Of a stretch of DNA of 25,428 nt, positions 14,727 through 22,457 are shown piece after piece. The position numbers were made by a program, and so were the translations under genes. The DNA comes from JBFXDW01 sp050180745 (GTDB lineage: Bacteria; Pseudomonadota; Alphaproteobacteria; UBA9219). Under the pieces are notes generated by a model. It had not been told where the DNA came from and did no database searches. It saw nothing but the letters and a program-made list of their open reading frames with translations. Position 1 is the stretch's first letter; each line of letters begins with the position of its first letter. The DNA is taken from positions 1 through 25,428 of the forward strand of contig JBFXDW010000014.1 of the NCBI GenBank assembly GCA_050180745.1, given 5' to 3'.

Positions 14727-16157
14727 ATGATGCTGGACGGAGCCATGGTAGCGCTATCTTCACAATTAGACCAAGATGTTGCGAAACAAGAGGGTCTGTC
14801 AGAGCCCCTCATTAAGGGGGCGGAATTGTGGCTGGGTAAGCCTGTGCCTCGCTATACCAGCTATCCTCCGGCTCCAGCCTTTCATGATTCTCCTTCGCTG
14901 GCCCCTTACAAGGCGGCTGTAGCGTCTATTCCTGCGCAAGAAGCGGTCTCGCTTTATCTTCATATTCCCTATTGTCAAAAGAAATGCCTTTACTGTGCAT
15001 GTAACACGCAGGCAACTCATAATTATGAGGCTGTTAGCGACTATCTTCATGTAATGAACCGTGAGATAAGGACCTTAGCGGGCCTGTCTTCGGATCCAAG
15101 AAAGCTCAGTAAGGTCCATTTTGGCGGGGGTTCTCCCAATATAATGTCTGAAAAAGACCTGGGATTGATGATGAATCTTCTGATTCAGCATTTCAATTTT
15201 AGTCATGCGCGCGAAATTAGTATGGAGCTTGATCCTCGGCTTGTGACCGTAGCGCAAAGTAAAACACTAAGAATGGTTGGTGTCACGCGTGTTAGTTTAG
15301 GGGTGCAGGATTTTGATCCCGATGTTCAAAAAGCAATAGGCCGCATTCAGCCTTACGCACAAGTGTTGCGTGCCTGTTTTGATCTACGCGAAGCTGGTAT
15401 TCAAAAGATCAATCTTGATTTGATGTATGGCCTACCCAACCAAACGCTGGAGAGCATGGAAGATACAGCGACGTTGGCGGCAAGCTTAAAGCCGGATCGA
15501 ATCTCTCTTTTCTCTTATGCGCATGTACCTGAGGTAAAAAAACATCAACAGGCTCTAGAAAAATACGGGTTGCCGTCTCCTGAAGAAAGTTTGCGTCTTG
15601 AGCAGATGGCGCGGCAAACGTTGCTAGAGGCAGGTTATGTTGCCGTGGGGATGGATCACTTTGCTTTGCCGCATGATTCATTGGTTAGCGCTTTGCAGGA
15701 AGGTACATTGCGTCGGACGTTTCAGGGCTATACGGACGATAAGGCGAGCACTCTTCTTGGAGTCGGGGCAAGCAGCATAGGTTTTGTTGGAAATACATAT
15801 TTCCAAAACGCGCGTGACGTGAGTGATTACCGGACTTGTGTGCGGCAAAACGGTCTTGCTGTCATGCGTGAATTTCAGCGGACAGAAGAAGATGAGTTCC
15901 GTGGGGCCTTGATTGAAAAATTGATGTGCCAGATGGAAGTTGATGTTGAAGTTGTTTGTGCTGAATATGGGATGCCTCTTGCTGCGGTGTATCAGAATCT
16001 TCTTGCATTGGCTCCCTTTGAAATGGCTGGAGTGATCGATCGCAAAGGTTATAAAATTAAGCTGGCGATTCCTCATCGTATGGCAATTCGTATGATCGCT
16101 TCGCTTTTTGATGCTTACGGGCAGGGAGAAGGGATGCCTGTGTCACGCGTTATGTAA
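14727..16157 (+). CDS. hemN: Oxygen-independent coproporphyrinogen III dehydrogenase
   Basis: A radical-SAM enzyme that decarboxylates coproporphyrinogen III to protoporphyrinogen IX in haem synthesis without oxygen. The iron-sulfur motif CX3CX2C is Cys83-Cys87-Cys90 in YLHIPYCQKKCLYCACNT, with the HemN-specific extra Cys92. Other marks are the N-terminal PRYTSYPPAP, FGGGSPN, ELDPR, RVSLGVQDF, and LDLMYGLPNQT, plus GYTDDKAST-type HemN sequence (here FQGYTDDKASTLLGVGASSIG). The 476-residue length fits true HemN, not the shorter HemW. Three ATGs (14727, 14730, 14745) could start translation; GGAG occurs only just before the third, so the exact start is open. FNR control is usual for hemN, but no matching box is seen directly upstream. 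Confidence 0.95.
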   Translation: MMLDGAMVALSSQLDQDVAKQEGLSEPLIKGAELWLGKPVPRYTSYPPAPAFHDSPSLAPYKAAVASIPAQEAVSLYLHIPYCQKKCLYCACNTQATHNYEAVSDYLHVMNREIRTLAGLSSDPRKLSKVHFGGGSPNIMSEKDLGLMMNLLIQHFNFSHAREISMELDPRLVTVAQSKTLRMVGVTRVSLGVQDFDPDVQKAIGRIQPYAQVLRACFDLREAGIQKINLDLMYGLPNQTLESMEDTATLAASLKPDRISLFSYAHVPEVKKHQQALEKYGLPSPEESLRLEQMARQTLLEAGYVAVGMDHFALPHDSLVSALQEGTLRRTFQGYTDDKASTLLGVGASSIGFVGNTYFQNARDVSDYRTCVRQNGLAVMREFQRTEEDEFRGALIEKLMCQMEVDVEVVCAEYGMPLAAVYQNLLALAPFEMAGVIDRKGYKIKLAIPHRMAIRMIASLFDAYGQGEGMPVSRVM

Positions 16158-16258
16158 GAGCCAGTTTATAGATTCCGGCATTGTCTTTTCTGCGATGGCG
16201 CTTGTTTTTATGACCCATCTTTGATAATTCTTCGCTATATTTTTGCCACAATATATTA

Positions 16259-16264
16259 TATACT
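16259..16264 (+). promoter_or_regulatory. Likely -10 element of the 6S RNA gene
   Basis: TATACT lies 6 nt before the first base of the closing stem (16271), the expected distance from a -10 hexamer to a transcript start. No clear -35 hexamer is seen; the upstream DNA is very A+T-rich (ATATATTATA). Confidence 0.5.
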
Positions 16265-16270
16265 CAGAAT

Positions 16271-16451
16271 CATAAGGAAGGTTCTTTCTGCTTGGCGCGG
16301 CAGGCGCACGTATCCCCGAGGCCGATATCTTTTCCTTTGGGAACTGTCTCTGATCAGAACCTTGGTTTTGGTTACATGGTGCCCACCTGCTTTTATAGCA
16401 GGTCCCGGATGGGTCGTAGGTCACCGGTCGAAGTGGAAAGCCTTCCTTATG
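16271..16451 (+). ncRNA. ssrS: 6S RNA
   Basis: 6S RNA mimics an open promoter and sequesters sigma-70 RNA polymerase in stationary phase. The ends CATAAGGAAGG (16271-16281) and CCTTCCTTATG (16441-16451) form a perfect 11-bp closing stem, continued by inner pairing such as CTTTC with GAAAG. Inside, TATCCCCGAGGCCGATATC (about 16311-16329) closely resembles the conserved E. coli 6S segment CCCCUGAGCCGAUAUUU, on the same strand and at a similar place in the molecule. An apical hairpin ACCTGC/GCAGGT (16385-16390 with 16398-16403) caps the long arm. The 181-nt length matches the E. coli molecule (184 nt). A -10 element sits just upstream. Neighbours differ from E. coli, where ssrS precedes a formyl-THF cyclo-ligase gene. 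Confidence 0.85.
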
Positions 16452-16480
16452 CTGATCTCCTTTTATGAAAACAACTATAA

Positions 16481-16494
16481 TTGATGCGTATCAA
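16481..16494 (+). promoter_or_regulatory. FNR/FixK-type binding site
   Basis: TTGATGCGTATCAA fits the TTGAT-N4-ATCAA consensus at every defined base, and the symmetry extends one base on each side. It overlaps a second short palindrome, CGTAT-CA-ATACG (16488-16499). It stands about 55-60 bp before the expected start of transcription from the promoter at 16508-16537, near an activating position. The likely target is the DUF1189-rodZ-ispG cluster. Confidence 0.6.
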
Positions 16495-16507
16495 TACGTT
16501 AGAACTG

Positions 16508-16537
16508 TTGGCACAGTCTGTGTTGACGTGTTATATA
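16508..16537 (+). promoter_or_regulatory. Putative promoter of the DUF1189-rodZ-ispG-prfA-lpxD cluster
   Basis: TTGGCA (16508-16513) and TATATA (16532-16537) are separated by 18 bp; a 17-bp reading with TTATAT is equally possible. It is the only good -35/-10 pair between the 6S RNA gene and the ATG at 16603. Confidence 0.45.
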
Positions 16538-16602
16538 GTCGCTTCATGCCTTTCTTTTAATTGAGGATACGCCCTAGGCACCCCAAATTTAAGGACTTAA
16601 TT

Positions 16603-17421
16603 ATGATCCAGATGCTTAAAAGTCTTCCTTTGACCTTTTATTCTGCTCCTTTTTACCGCCAGTTTGTTAAAAAGGGTAAAGGGATTGGTCTTGGATACAT
16701 GTTCATCGTTGCACTGCTTAGCCTTTTGGTGATGGCGGCCCATATTTCTTTTACTGATATCAGCGTGGCAACAAAGAAGCTTTTTAACGACATGCCAGAA
16801 ATTACACTGACCGATGGTACGCTTTCCATGGCAGCGCCGTCTCCTTACGCAGTTACTTTTCTTGAGCCAAAAGAAAAGGAAAAAACCGAAAGCGGGAAAG
16901 AGGAGAGCGCCTATCATATAGTGTTTGATATGAAGACGGATGAAGCTGAGGAGCCTCTTTTGAGCCGTATGAGAAAAGAGAAAATTTTAATTCTTGTGAC
17001 GCCAACCAAGCTTGTTCTCGATAATCCTTCGCAAAACAAAACTCAAATTAGAAGTTTTGATAAAATGGAAGACTTTACCCTTACCCATGAAGATTGGGTC
17101 AGAATGGGCGATCAGATAACTTCTTATCTAGCGCCAGTTATGGCTTTGCCTGTTTTGGGCGTTTTGTTTCTTCAAAGTTTAATCAGCGTCTTTTTTGTAG
17201 GAGGACTGTTTTTGCTATTCAGCATGATCAGCAAGCATGAAACGTCACTGGCGGCTATGATGCGCCTTGCTGCTGCGGCTAAAATACCAGTTGTCGCGCT
17301 CTCTTTTCTTGTTCCTCCTGAATTTATTGTGCAGACTCTTCTCTGGTTTGGGTTTGCCCTTTTTGGCTTTCTTGCCTCACAGAAAAAAGAAAACGTAGAA
17401 ACAGAAAAAACATCTTCATAA
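16603..17421 (+). CDS. DUF1189-family membrane protein
   Basis: An integral membrane protein of unknown function. The N-terminal pattern LKSLPLTFYSAPFYRQFVKKGKGIGLGYM is the signature of the DUF1189 family. About residues 29-47 form the first membrane segment, followed by an extracytoplasmic or soluble Glu/Lys-rich domain (about 50-170), then hydrophobic segments at about 178-207 and 224-260 and a charged tail. The ATG at 16603 is preferred to the upstream TTG at 16561 because AAGGA lies 7 nt before it and the family motif starts there. It is 10 bp from rodZ and begins a tightly packed cluster. The neighbour suggests an envelope role, but that is inference. Confidence 0.8.
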   Translation: MIQMLKSLPLTFYSAPFYRQFVKKGKGIGLGYMFIVALLSLLVMAAHISFTDISVATKKLFNDMPEITLTDGTLSMAAPSPYAVTFLEPKEKEKTESGKEESAYHIVFDMKTDEAEEPLLSRMRKEKILILVTPTKLVLDNPSQNKTQIRSFDKMEDFTLTHEDWVRMGDQITSYLAPVMALPVLGVLFLQSLISVFFVGGLFLLFSMISKHETSLAAMMRLAAAAKIPVVALSFLVPPEFIVQTLLWFGFALFGFLASQKKENVETEKTSS

Positions 17422-17431
17422 AGTTAAAGAT

Positions 17432-18499
17432 ATGGATCAAAAAGAAACTCCCAATACAGATGCAAAGCATCAAGATTTGACGCAAGGTGTGCCCCCTTAT
17501 GTTAATGAGGCGGTACAGCAAGAACGGCTTGGTGCAATTCTGAAAAGAATTCGTGAAAGACGAGACGAAGATATTGAAGATATCGCGGGGTATCTGTGCA
17601 TTCGAGTGAGTTATTTGCGGGCACTCGAAAACAGTGAATATGAAAAGCTGCCTGCGGATGCTTACGTTATCGGCTTTTTAAAATCTTATGCATCTTATCT
17701 GGATCTTGATGAGAAAGGGGCTGTAAATCAGTACCGCTATGAAATGGCGGGGCGTCGTCGCAAGCCCCAATTATCTATGCCTCAACCTATGTCCGAAGGC
17801 CGTGCGCCGACGCTGGCTATATTTATAGCAGGGCTTTGTGCAGTTCTTCTTGTTTATGGCATATGGTACTGGTTGTGGGCTCCTGATCGCAGTGTTCTGA
17901 CAGAAGATCCTGTCCTCCAAGAGGAAACGTTGGGAGAAACAGAAAAGGAAGAAGTTCCTCCTGCGTCTTTGCTGCTTGAGACGACAAGCATGCCGGAGGT
18001 TGCGCCTATGGGCACAATTGTGATCGAGGCCAAGGAATCGGAAGCTGTTGAGACAGTGCCTCTTCAGAAGAAAGCAGAGGTAGAGACTGTGGTAGAGACA
18101 CAGGCAAAAGTAGAAATAAAAAAAGCAGAGAAAGCAGAGAAAGAAACAACTACGGAGAAACTTGAGGAAAATCTTGATGTAGATTCAACAGAGCCTCTTG
18201 GTCCACGTATCTTTGGGACCAAAAGAACCTCGCACATTACGTTGACAGCAGAAAGTGAAAGCTGGATTCTTGTAACCGATTCCAAGGGGCTGACGGTATT
18301 TGATCGTACGCTAAATACAGGAGAATCTTACCGTGTGCCTAACCGTAAGGGGTTAAGACTAACAACGGGGAATGCTGAGGGGCTGGCAATTTCGATTGAC
18401 AGTAAAAAAATGCCAAAACTGCATCCTATAGGTAAGGTCGCTCGTGGCGTTCCGCTTGATCCTGACAAGTTCAAAGACATACTGACCGGAGATGAATGA
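17432..18499 (+). CDS. rodZ: RodZ-like cytoskeletal membrane protein
   Basis: RodZ links the MreB cytoskeleton to the cell-wall elongation machinery. Domains in order: a helix-turn-helix of the HTH_25 type (about 28-95, LGAILKRIRERRDEDIEDIAGYLCIRVSYLRALENSEYEKLPADAYVIGFLKSYA), one transmembrane helix (about 125-148), a Glu/Val/Lys-rich periplasmic linker (about 155-260), and a C-terminal DUF4115 beta domain (about 268-340, ITLTAESESWILVTDSKGLTVFDRTLNTGESY). At 355 residues it has normal length. It is followed, with overlap, by ispG, an arrangement recurring in many proteobacteria. Confidence 0.9.
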   Translation: MDQKETPNTDAKHQDLTQGVPPYVNEAVQQERLGAILKRIRERRDEDIEDIAGYLCIRVSYLRALENSEYEKLPADAYVIGFLKSYASYLDLDEKGAVNQYRYEMAGRRRKPQLSMPQPMSEGRAPTLAIFIAGLCAVLLVYGIWYWLWAPDRSVLTEDPVLQEETLGETEKEEVPPASLLLETTSMPEVAPMGTIVIEAKESEAVETVPLQKKAEVETVVETQAKVEIKKAEKAEKETTTEKLEENLDVDSTEPLGPRIFGTKRTSHITLTAESESWILVTDSKGLTVFDRTLNTGESYRVPNRKGLRLTTGNAEGLAISIDSKKMPKLHPIGKVARGVPLDPDKFKDILTGDE

Positions 18500-18500
18500 G

Positions 18501-19625
18501 ATGAGCGAAGATCACATCCGCCCATGGCGGACCATTAGACGTCGTAAAAGCCGACAAATTATGGTTGGTAAAGTTCCTGTTGGTGGGGATGCTCCTATCA
18601 CGGTGCAGTCTATGACCAATACGCTAACGGCGGATGCGGCAGCGACGATCGCGCAAATTAAAGAGATGGAATCTGTCGGCGTTGATATTGTGCGTTGTTC
18701 TTGCCCTGATGAGGAATCTACGGCGGCGCTTAAAGAAATCGTTAATGCTGTTGATGTTCCTGTTATTGCAGATATCCATTTTCATTATAAGCGCGGTATT
18801 GAAGCGGCTGAGGCTGGGGCGGCGTGTTTGCGCATCAATCCTGGCAATATTGGTTCGCAAGAGCGTGTCGCTGAAGTTGTGCGTGCGGCTAAAGACAATG
18901 GCTGCAGTATGCGGATCGGCGTGAATGCGGGTTCGTTAGAGAAAAACCTTCTTGAGAAATATGGAGAGCCTTGTCCTGAGGCTATGGTCGAAAGCGCGCT
19001 TGCTCATGCCAAGATGCTAGAGGATCATGATTTCCACGATTTTAAAATCAGCGTCAAAGCGTCGGACACGTTGCTGTCCATTGCAGCCTATCGCGCACTT
19101 GCGGCGGCGTGCGATTATCCGCTTCATGTTGGGATTACTGAAGCAGGCGGCTTGCGGACTGGTACAATCAAAAGTGCGATTGGTATGGGTTGTCTTCTTG
19201 GGGAAGGTATTGGTGATACGATCCGTGTTTCGCTCTCAGCCGATGTGCGTGAAGAAGTGCAGGTTGGTTTTGAGATTCTCAAGGCCTTGGGCTTGCGTAC
19301 GCGTGGCATTTCCATTGTGTCATGTCCGACTTGTGCGCGTCGAGGTATAGATGTTGTCAAGACGGTACAAGCTTTAGAGGATCGTCTCGCTCATATTCTA
19401 ACGCCTGTAACATTGTCTGTTTTAGGTTGCGTCGTGAATGGGCCAGGTGAGGCGCAACATACGGATATCGGCGTTACAGGTGGCGGTGGCGGTACGGCTC
19501 AGATTTATATCAAGGGGCAACCAGACCATCGGTTTAAACCAGAGGATGGCGATTTGATTGAGCATATTGTCTCCTTGGTTGAGGCGCGTGCTGCTGAGAT
19601 TGAAGCTGAAAAAGCGGATTCATAA
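18501..19625 (+). CDS. ispG: 4-hydroxy-3-methylbut-2-enyl diphosphate synthase
   Basis: IspG (GcpE) is the [4Fe-4S] enzyme of the MEP isoprenoid pathway that converts methylerythritol cyclodiphosphate to HMBPP. Visible marks are VQSMTNTLTADAAATIAQI, VIADIHFHYKRG, RINPGNIG, and the iron-sulfur Cys in VSCPTCARRGIDV plus Cys in VLGCVVNGPGEA. The end has the family GGGGGTAQIYIKG. The start at 18501 is chosen because GGAG (18488-18491) is 9 nt upstream; an ATG at 18492 would abut it. Either way it overlaps or nearly overlaps rodZ. prfA starts on the base after its stop. An oxygen-sensitive cluster enzyme behind an FNR-type box is noteworthy. Confidence 0.95.
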   Translation: MSEDHIRPWRTIRRRKSRQIMVGKVPVGGDAPITVQSMTNTLTADAAATIAQIKEMESVGVDIVRCSCPDEESTAALKEIVNAVDVPVIADIHFHYKRGIEAAEAGAACLRINPGNIGSQERVAEVVRAAKDNGCSMRIGVNAGSLEKNLLEKYGEPCPEAMVESALAHAKMLEDHDFHDFKISVKASDTLLSIAAYRALAAACDYPLHVGITEAGGLRTGTIKSAIGMGCLLGEGIGDTIRVSLSADVREEVQVGFEILKALGLRTRGISIVSCPTCARRGIDVVKTVQALEDRLAHILTPVTLSVLGCVVNGPGEAQHTDIGVTGGGGGTAQIYIKGQPDHRFKPEDGDLIEHIVSLVEARAAEIEAEKADS

Positions 19626-20699
19626 ATGGCTCTTGAACAAACCTATGAGCGCATGCTGGCGCGGCGCGACGAGCTAAGAGATACTCTTGGACAGCCGGAT
19701 CTGGATAATGAAAAACTTGTCGCTTTCTCAAAAGAGCTGTCAGAAATAGAACCTGTGGCAGAGGCTATTACGGCGTTAAATGACGCGCATCAACAGCTCA
19801 AAGACGCAAGCGATCTTTTGCGTGATCCTGATTTTAAAGACGAAGCGCAAAAAGAGATATTAGCTTTAGAGCGAAAAATACCAGAGCTAGAGCATAATGT
19901 GCAGCGCATGCTGATTCCTAAAGACATTGCGGATGAACGCAACGCGATTATCGAGGTCCGTGCGGGAACGGGCGGTGATGAAGCGGCTCTTTTTGCGGGG
20001 CTTTTGTTTGAAATGTATCAGCGTTATGCCGAACATAAAGGCTGGCGCTTTGAAGTGATAAGCTTGGCTGAAAGTGATCTTGGAGGCCTTAAGGAAGGTA
20101 CTGCGCTCATTAAGGGGCGCGGCGTGTTTGCGTGCCTTAAATTTGAATCTGGGGTGCATCGTGTGCAGCGTGTGCCTCAAACGGAAAGTCAGGGACGAAT
20201 TCATACCTCTGCGGCTACTGTTGCGGTGTTGCCGGAAATGGAAGAGGTGGACGTTAAAATTGATCCTAAGGATTTACGGATTGATACCTATCGTGCTTCT
20301 GGCGCGGGCGGGCAGCACGTCAATAAAACAGATAGTGCGGTGCGGTTTACGCATATTCCAACAGGCATTGTTGTGGCGATGCAGGATGAGCGGTCTCAAT
20401 TGAAAAATCGTGAGAAGGGGATGAAGATTCTGCTTGCACGTATTTATGAAAAAGAGCGTCGCGAGAAGGAAGAGGCTTATTCCTCACAACGCAAAGAGCA
20501 AGTTGGTACAGGTGATCGTTCGGGACGCATCCGTACCTATAACTTTCCGCAAGGGCGCGTGACGGATCATCGTATTAACTTGACCCTTTATAAGCTGGAC
20601 GAAATTGTTTCTGGTGCGGCGCTTGATGATGTAATTGGTCCTTTGATCCAGAATGATGAAGCTGAGAAGATGGCTCTTCTGGGAGACGGGAGTAGATGA
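19626..20699 (+). CDS. prfA: Peptide chain release factor 1
   Basis: RF1 reads UAA and UAG in the A site and triggers peptide release. The GGQ motif that enters the peptidyl transferase centre is in ASGAGGQHVNKTDSAVRFTHIPTG. The anticodon-like PxT tripeptide is PQT in RVPQTESQGRIHTSA, which marks RF1 and not RF2 (SPF). Domain 1 is the N-terminal helical region. Length is 357, as expected. It begins immediately after the ispG stop codon and its own stop overlaps the lpxD start. prmC, which methylates the GGQ glutamine and usually follows prfA, is not here. Confidence 0.97.
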   Translation: MALEQTYERMLARRDELRDTLGQPDLDNEKLVAFSKELSEIEPVAEAITALNDAHQQLKDASDLLRDPDFKDEAQKEILALERKIPELEHNVQRMLIPKDIADERNAIIEVRAGTGGDEAALFAGLLFEMYQRYAEHKGWRFEVISLAESDLGGLKEGTALIKGRGVFACLKFESGVHRVQRVPQTESQGRIHTSAATVAVLPEMEEVDVKIDPKDLRIDTYRASGAGGQHVNKTDSAVRFTHIPTGIVVAMQDERSQLKNREKGMKILLARIYEKERREKEEAYSSQRKEQVGTGDRSGRIRTYNFPQGRVTDHRINLTLYKLDEIVSGAALDDVIGPLIQNDEAEKMALLGDGSR

Positions 20700-21781
20700 T
20701 GAGAAAAACCTATAAAATTGAGGCGCTGGCAACGAGTTTAGGGGCATCATTCATTGGTGATGGTTCTTACGAGGTCACGCATTTAGTTCCTCCGACTCAT
20801 TATAAAGATAAAGCCGGTCTGGTGTTGGCTATGGAGCCTGCCTTCTTGGCGCTTGTTGCTGAAAAAGAGGTGCAGGCCGTAGTTGTGAGGGAGGGTGCTG
20901 AGCTTCCTCCTTGTGTCAGGGCTGCAATTGTGGTGGCACGTCCTCGTGTGGCTATGGCGCGTCTGAACGCGTTCTTTGAAGAAAAGACTATTGTTCCTGC
21001 GGGAATCCATCCTTCAGCTGTGATCGAGCATGGCGCGATTATTGGCGAGGATGTTGCGATCGGGGCTATGGTTTATGTGGGAGAAGGCGCTCATATTGGG
21101 GATGGTTGTATTTTGCACCCTCAAAGCTATGTAGGACCGCATGCTGTGTTGGGGGATGATTGCGAACTTTATTCCGGTGTGCGGATTGGTGCACGCGTTA
21201 GGATAGGGGCGCGGGCGATCATTCATTTTAACGCCAGTATTGGGGCTGATGGTTTTAGCTTTGTGACGCCAGAGAAGGGTAGTGTTGAAATGGCGAAGGA
21301 AACGGGCGGTCTAGGCGATGTTTCGAATGTTGCTCTTTTGCGCATTGCTTCGCTCGGCGCGGTAGAGTTGGGCGATGATGTCGAAGTTGGAGCTAATAGC
21401 TCGATAGATCGAGGCACGATTGTTTCGACAAGAATAGGCAATGGCACAAAAATAGATAATCAGGTGCAAATCGGCCATAATGCTGAAATTGGAGAGAATT
21501 GTATGCTGTGTGGCCGCTCGGGAGTAGCGGGAAGCGTTAAGATTGGCAATCGTGTTGTTTTAGGCGGCGCAGCAGGGGTTGCTGACCATGTTACGATTGG
21601 CGATGATACGGTTTGTATGGGGATGAGCGGTGTTGCGGGCGATCTGCCACCGCGCTCTTTGGTCGGAGGGGTTCCCGCCAAACCACGTAAAAAAATGATC
21701 GAGGATATGTTTAACCTGCGCCGTGTTAAATCGCTGGCGCGCAAGGTGGATGAGCTTAGTAAGAGGGTAGAGCAAATTTAG
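20696..21781 (+). CDS. lpxD: UDP-3-O-acylglucosamine N-acyltransferase
   Basis: LpxD adds the second, N-linked 3-hydroxyacyl chain in lipid A synthesis. The N-terminal uridine-binding domain (about 1-105) is followed by a left-handed beta helix of hexapeptide repeats (about 106-320, for example IHPSAVIEHGAIIGEDVAIGA) and a C-terminal helix. The putative catalytic His is His261 in QIGHNAEIG, equivalent to His239 of E. coli. The family segments GADGFSF and VGANSSIDRGT are present. Length is 361 residues. Two adjacent ATGs (20696 and 20699) both overlap the prfA stop; the choice is uncertain. Usual lpxD neighbours (fabZ, lpxA, bamA) are absent. Confidence 0.95.
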   Translation: MMRKTYKIEALATSLGASFIGDGSYEVTHLVPPTHYKDKAGLVLAMEPAFLALVAEKEVQAVVVREGAELPPCVRAAIVVARPRVAMARLNAFFEEKTIVPAGIHPSAVIEHGAIIGEDVAIGAMVYVGEGAHIGDGCILHPQSYVGPHAVLGDDCELYSGVRIGARVRIGARAIIHFNASIGADGFSFVTPEKGSVEMAKETGGLGDVSNVALLRIASLGAVELGDDVEVGANSSIDRGTIVSTRIGNGTKIDNQVQIGHNAEIGENCMLCGRSGVAGSVKIGNRVVLGGAAGVADHVTIGDDTVCMGMSGVAGDLPPRSLVGGVPAKPRKKMIEDMFNLRRVKSLARKVDELSKRVEQI

Positions 21782-21843
21782 ATTATGAACAGGCTCTAAG
21801 GGCGGTGGGACCTCTGATTTTAGGCGGAATCTGTGTGAAACCC

Positions 21844-21873
21844 TTTACTTTCGCCCATGGAAGGGACTATTAT
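21844..21873 (+). promoter_or_regulatory. Putative rpoZ promoter
   Basis: TTTACT (21844-21849) and TATTAT (21868-21873) are 18 bp apart, 63-92 bp after the lpxD stop and upstream of rpoZ. The -10 is good, the -35 moderate. Confidence 0.4.
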
Positions 21874-21899
21874 GCTCGTCTAACTTTGGCTGAGGCAAC

Positions 21900-21922
21900 A
21901 AAAGAGGGGATGACCTCTTTTT
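21900..21922 (+). terminator. Terminator-like hairpin in the rpoZ leader
   Basis: AAAAGAGG (21900-21907) pairs with CCTCTTTT (21914-21921) around a 6-nt loop and runs into a T tract. Only half of the stem is G-C, so it would be a weak intrinsic terminator. It lies downstream of the putative rpoZ promoter and 23 bp before the ATG, so it may attenuate rpoZ-rsh or end the lpxD transcript. Confidence 0.45.
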
Positions 21923-21945
21923 AACTTATTGATAAGGAAAAGAAA

Positions 21946-22371
21946 ATGGCTCGCGTGACTGTTGAGGATTGTGTTCTTCAGGTTCCTAATCGTTTTGAAC
22001 TCGTGATGTTGGCCGCGCATCGTGCGCGTGCGCTGGCTTCTGGTGCCGAATTGATGCTGGATCGGGATCGCGATAAAAATCCCGTTGTTTCTTTGCGTGA
22101 AATTGCCGAGAAAAAGCTTGATCTTGAAAGCTTGAACGAGTCCCTCATTAAAGGTCTTCAACATTATATTGAGCCCGATCTACCAGAGGAAGATGTCGCT
22201 GATTTGATGCGTCACGAGGGTGATGATCATGCATGGCTCTCTTCTGAAGAGGATGGTGATGACGCGGATTCTATTTTTGATACGTCGGATATGGATATTG
22301 ACCTTGATCAGCCTTCGGATGCTGGTTTTGGGGCTTTTTCCTTTGATGATGATATGGATGTAAAAGATTAG
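21946..22371 (+). CDS. rpoZ: RNA polymerase omega subunit
   Basis: Omega stabilises the beta-prime subunit and is part of a ppGpp-binding site. The conserved start MARVTVEDCV, the segment VPNRFELVMLAAHRARALASG, and NPVVSLREIAEKKLD define the family. The C-terminal half is a strongly acidic Asp/Glu-rich tail (about 90-141), longer than in E. coli omega (91 residues) but of a kind seen in alphaproteobacteria. AAGGAAAAG precedes the ATG. The RelA/SpoT gene follows after 86 bp, a common pairing and a functional one, since omega mediates part of the ppGpp response. Confidence 0.95.
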   Translation: MARVTVEDCVLQVPNRFELVMLAAHRARALASGAELMLDRDRDKNPVVSLREIAEKKLDLESLNESLIKGLQHYIEPDLPEEDVADLMRHEGDDHAWLSSEEDGDDADSIFDTSDMDIDLDQPSDAGFGAFSFDDDMDVKD

Positions 22372-22457
22372 GGTCCTGAGGGGATTCTGATTAAATCCTG
22401 CTTAACGGAAGTCATGTTAATCTGCTCATCCACCTCATTTTTTTCTTAAGGATGGGC

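Larger units (their letters stand above)
16158..16602 (+). other. Long intergenic region with 6S RNA gene and FNR-type box
   Basis: The 445 bp between hemN and the DUF1189 gene contain no credible protein gene. They hold, in order, a -10 element, a 6S RNA gene (16271-16451), a perfect FNR/FixK-type half-site pair (16481-16494) and a likely promoter (16508-16537), each listed separately. Confidence 0.7.

Noticed and set aside
14690..14745. Possible FNR box upstream of hemN
   Set aside because: TATCATT and GAATCAATG half-sites are suggestive but do not fit TTGAT-N4-ATCAA; the ATCATT/AATGAT arms are 10 bp apart and overlap the start codon.
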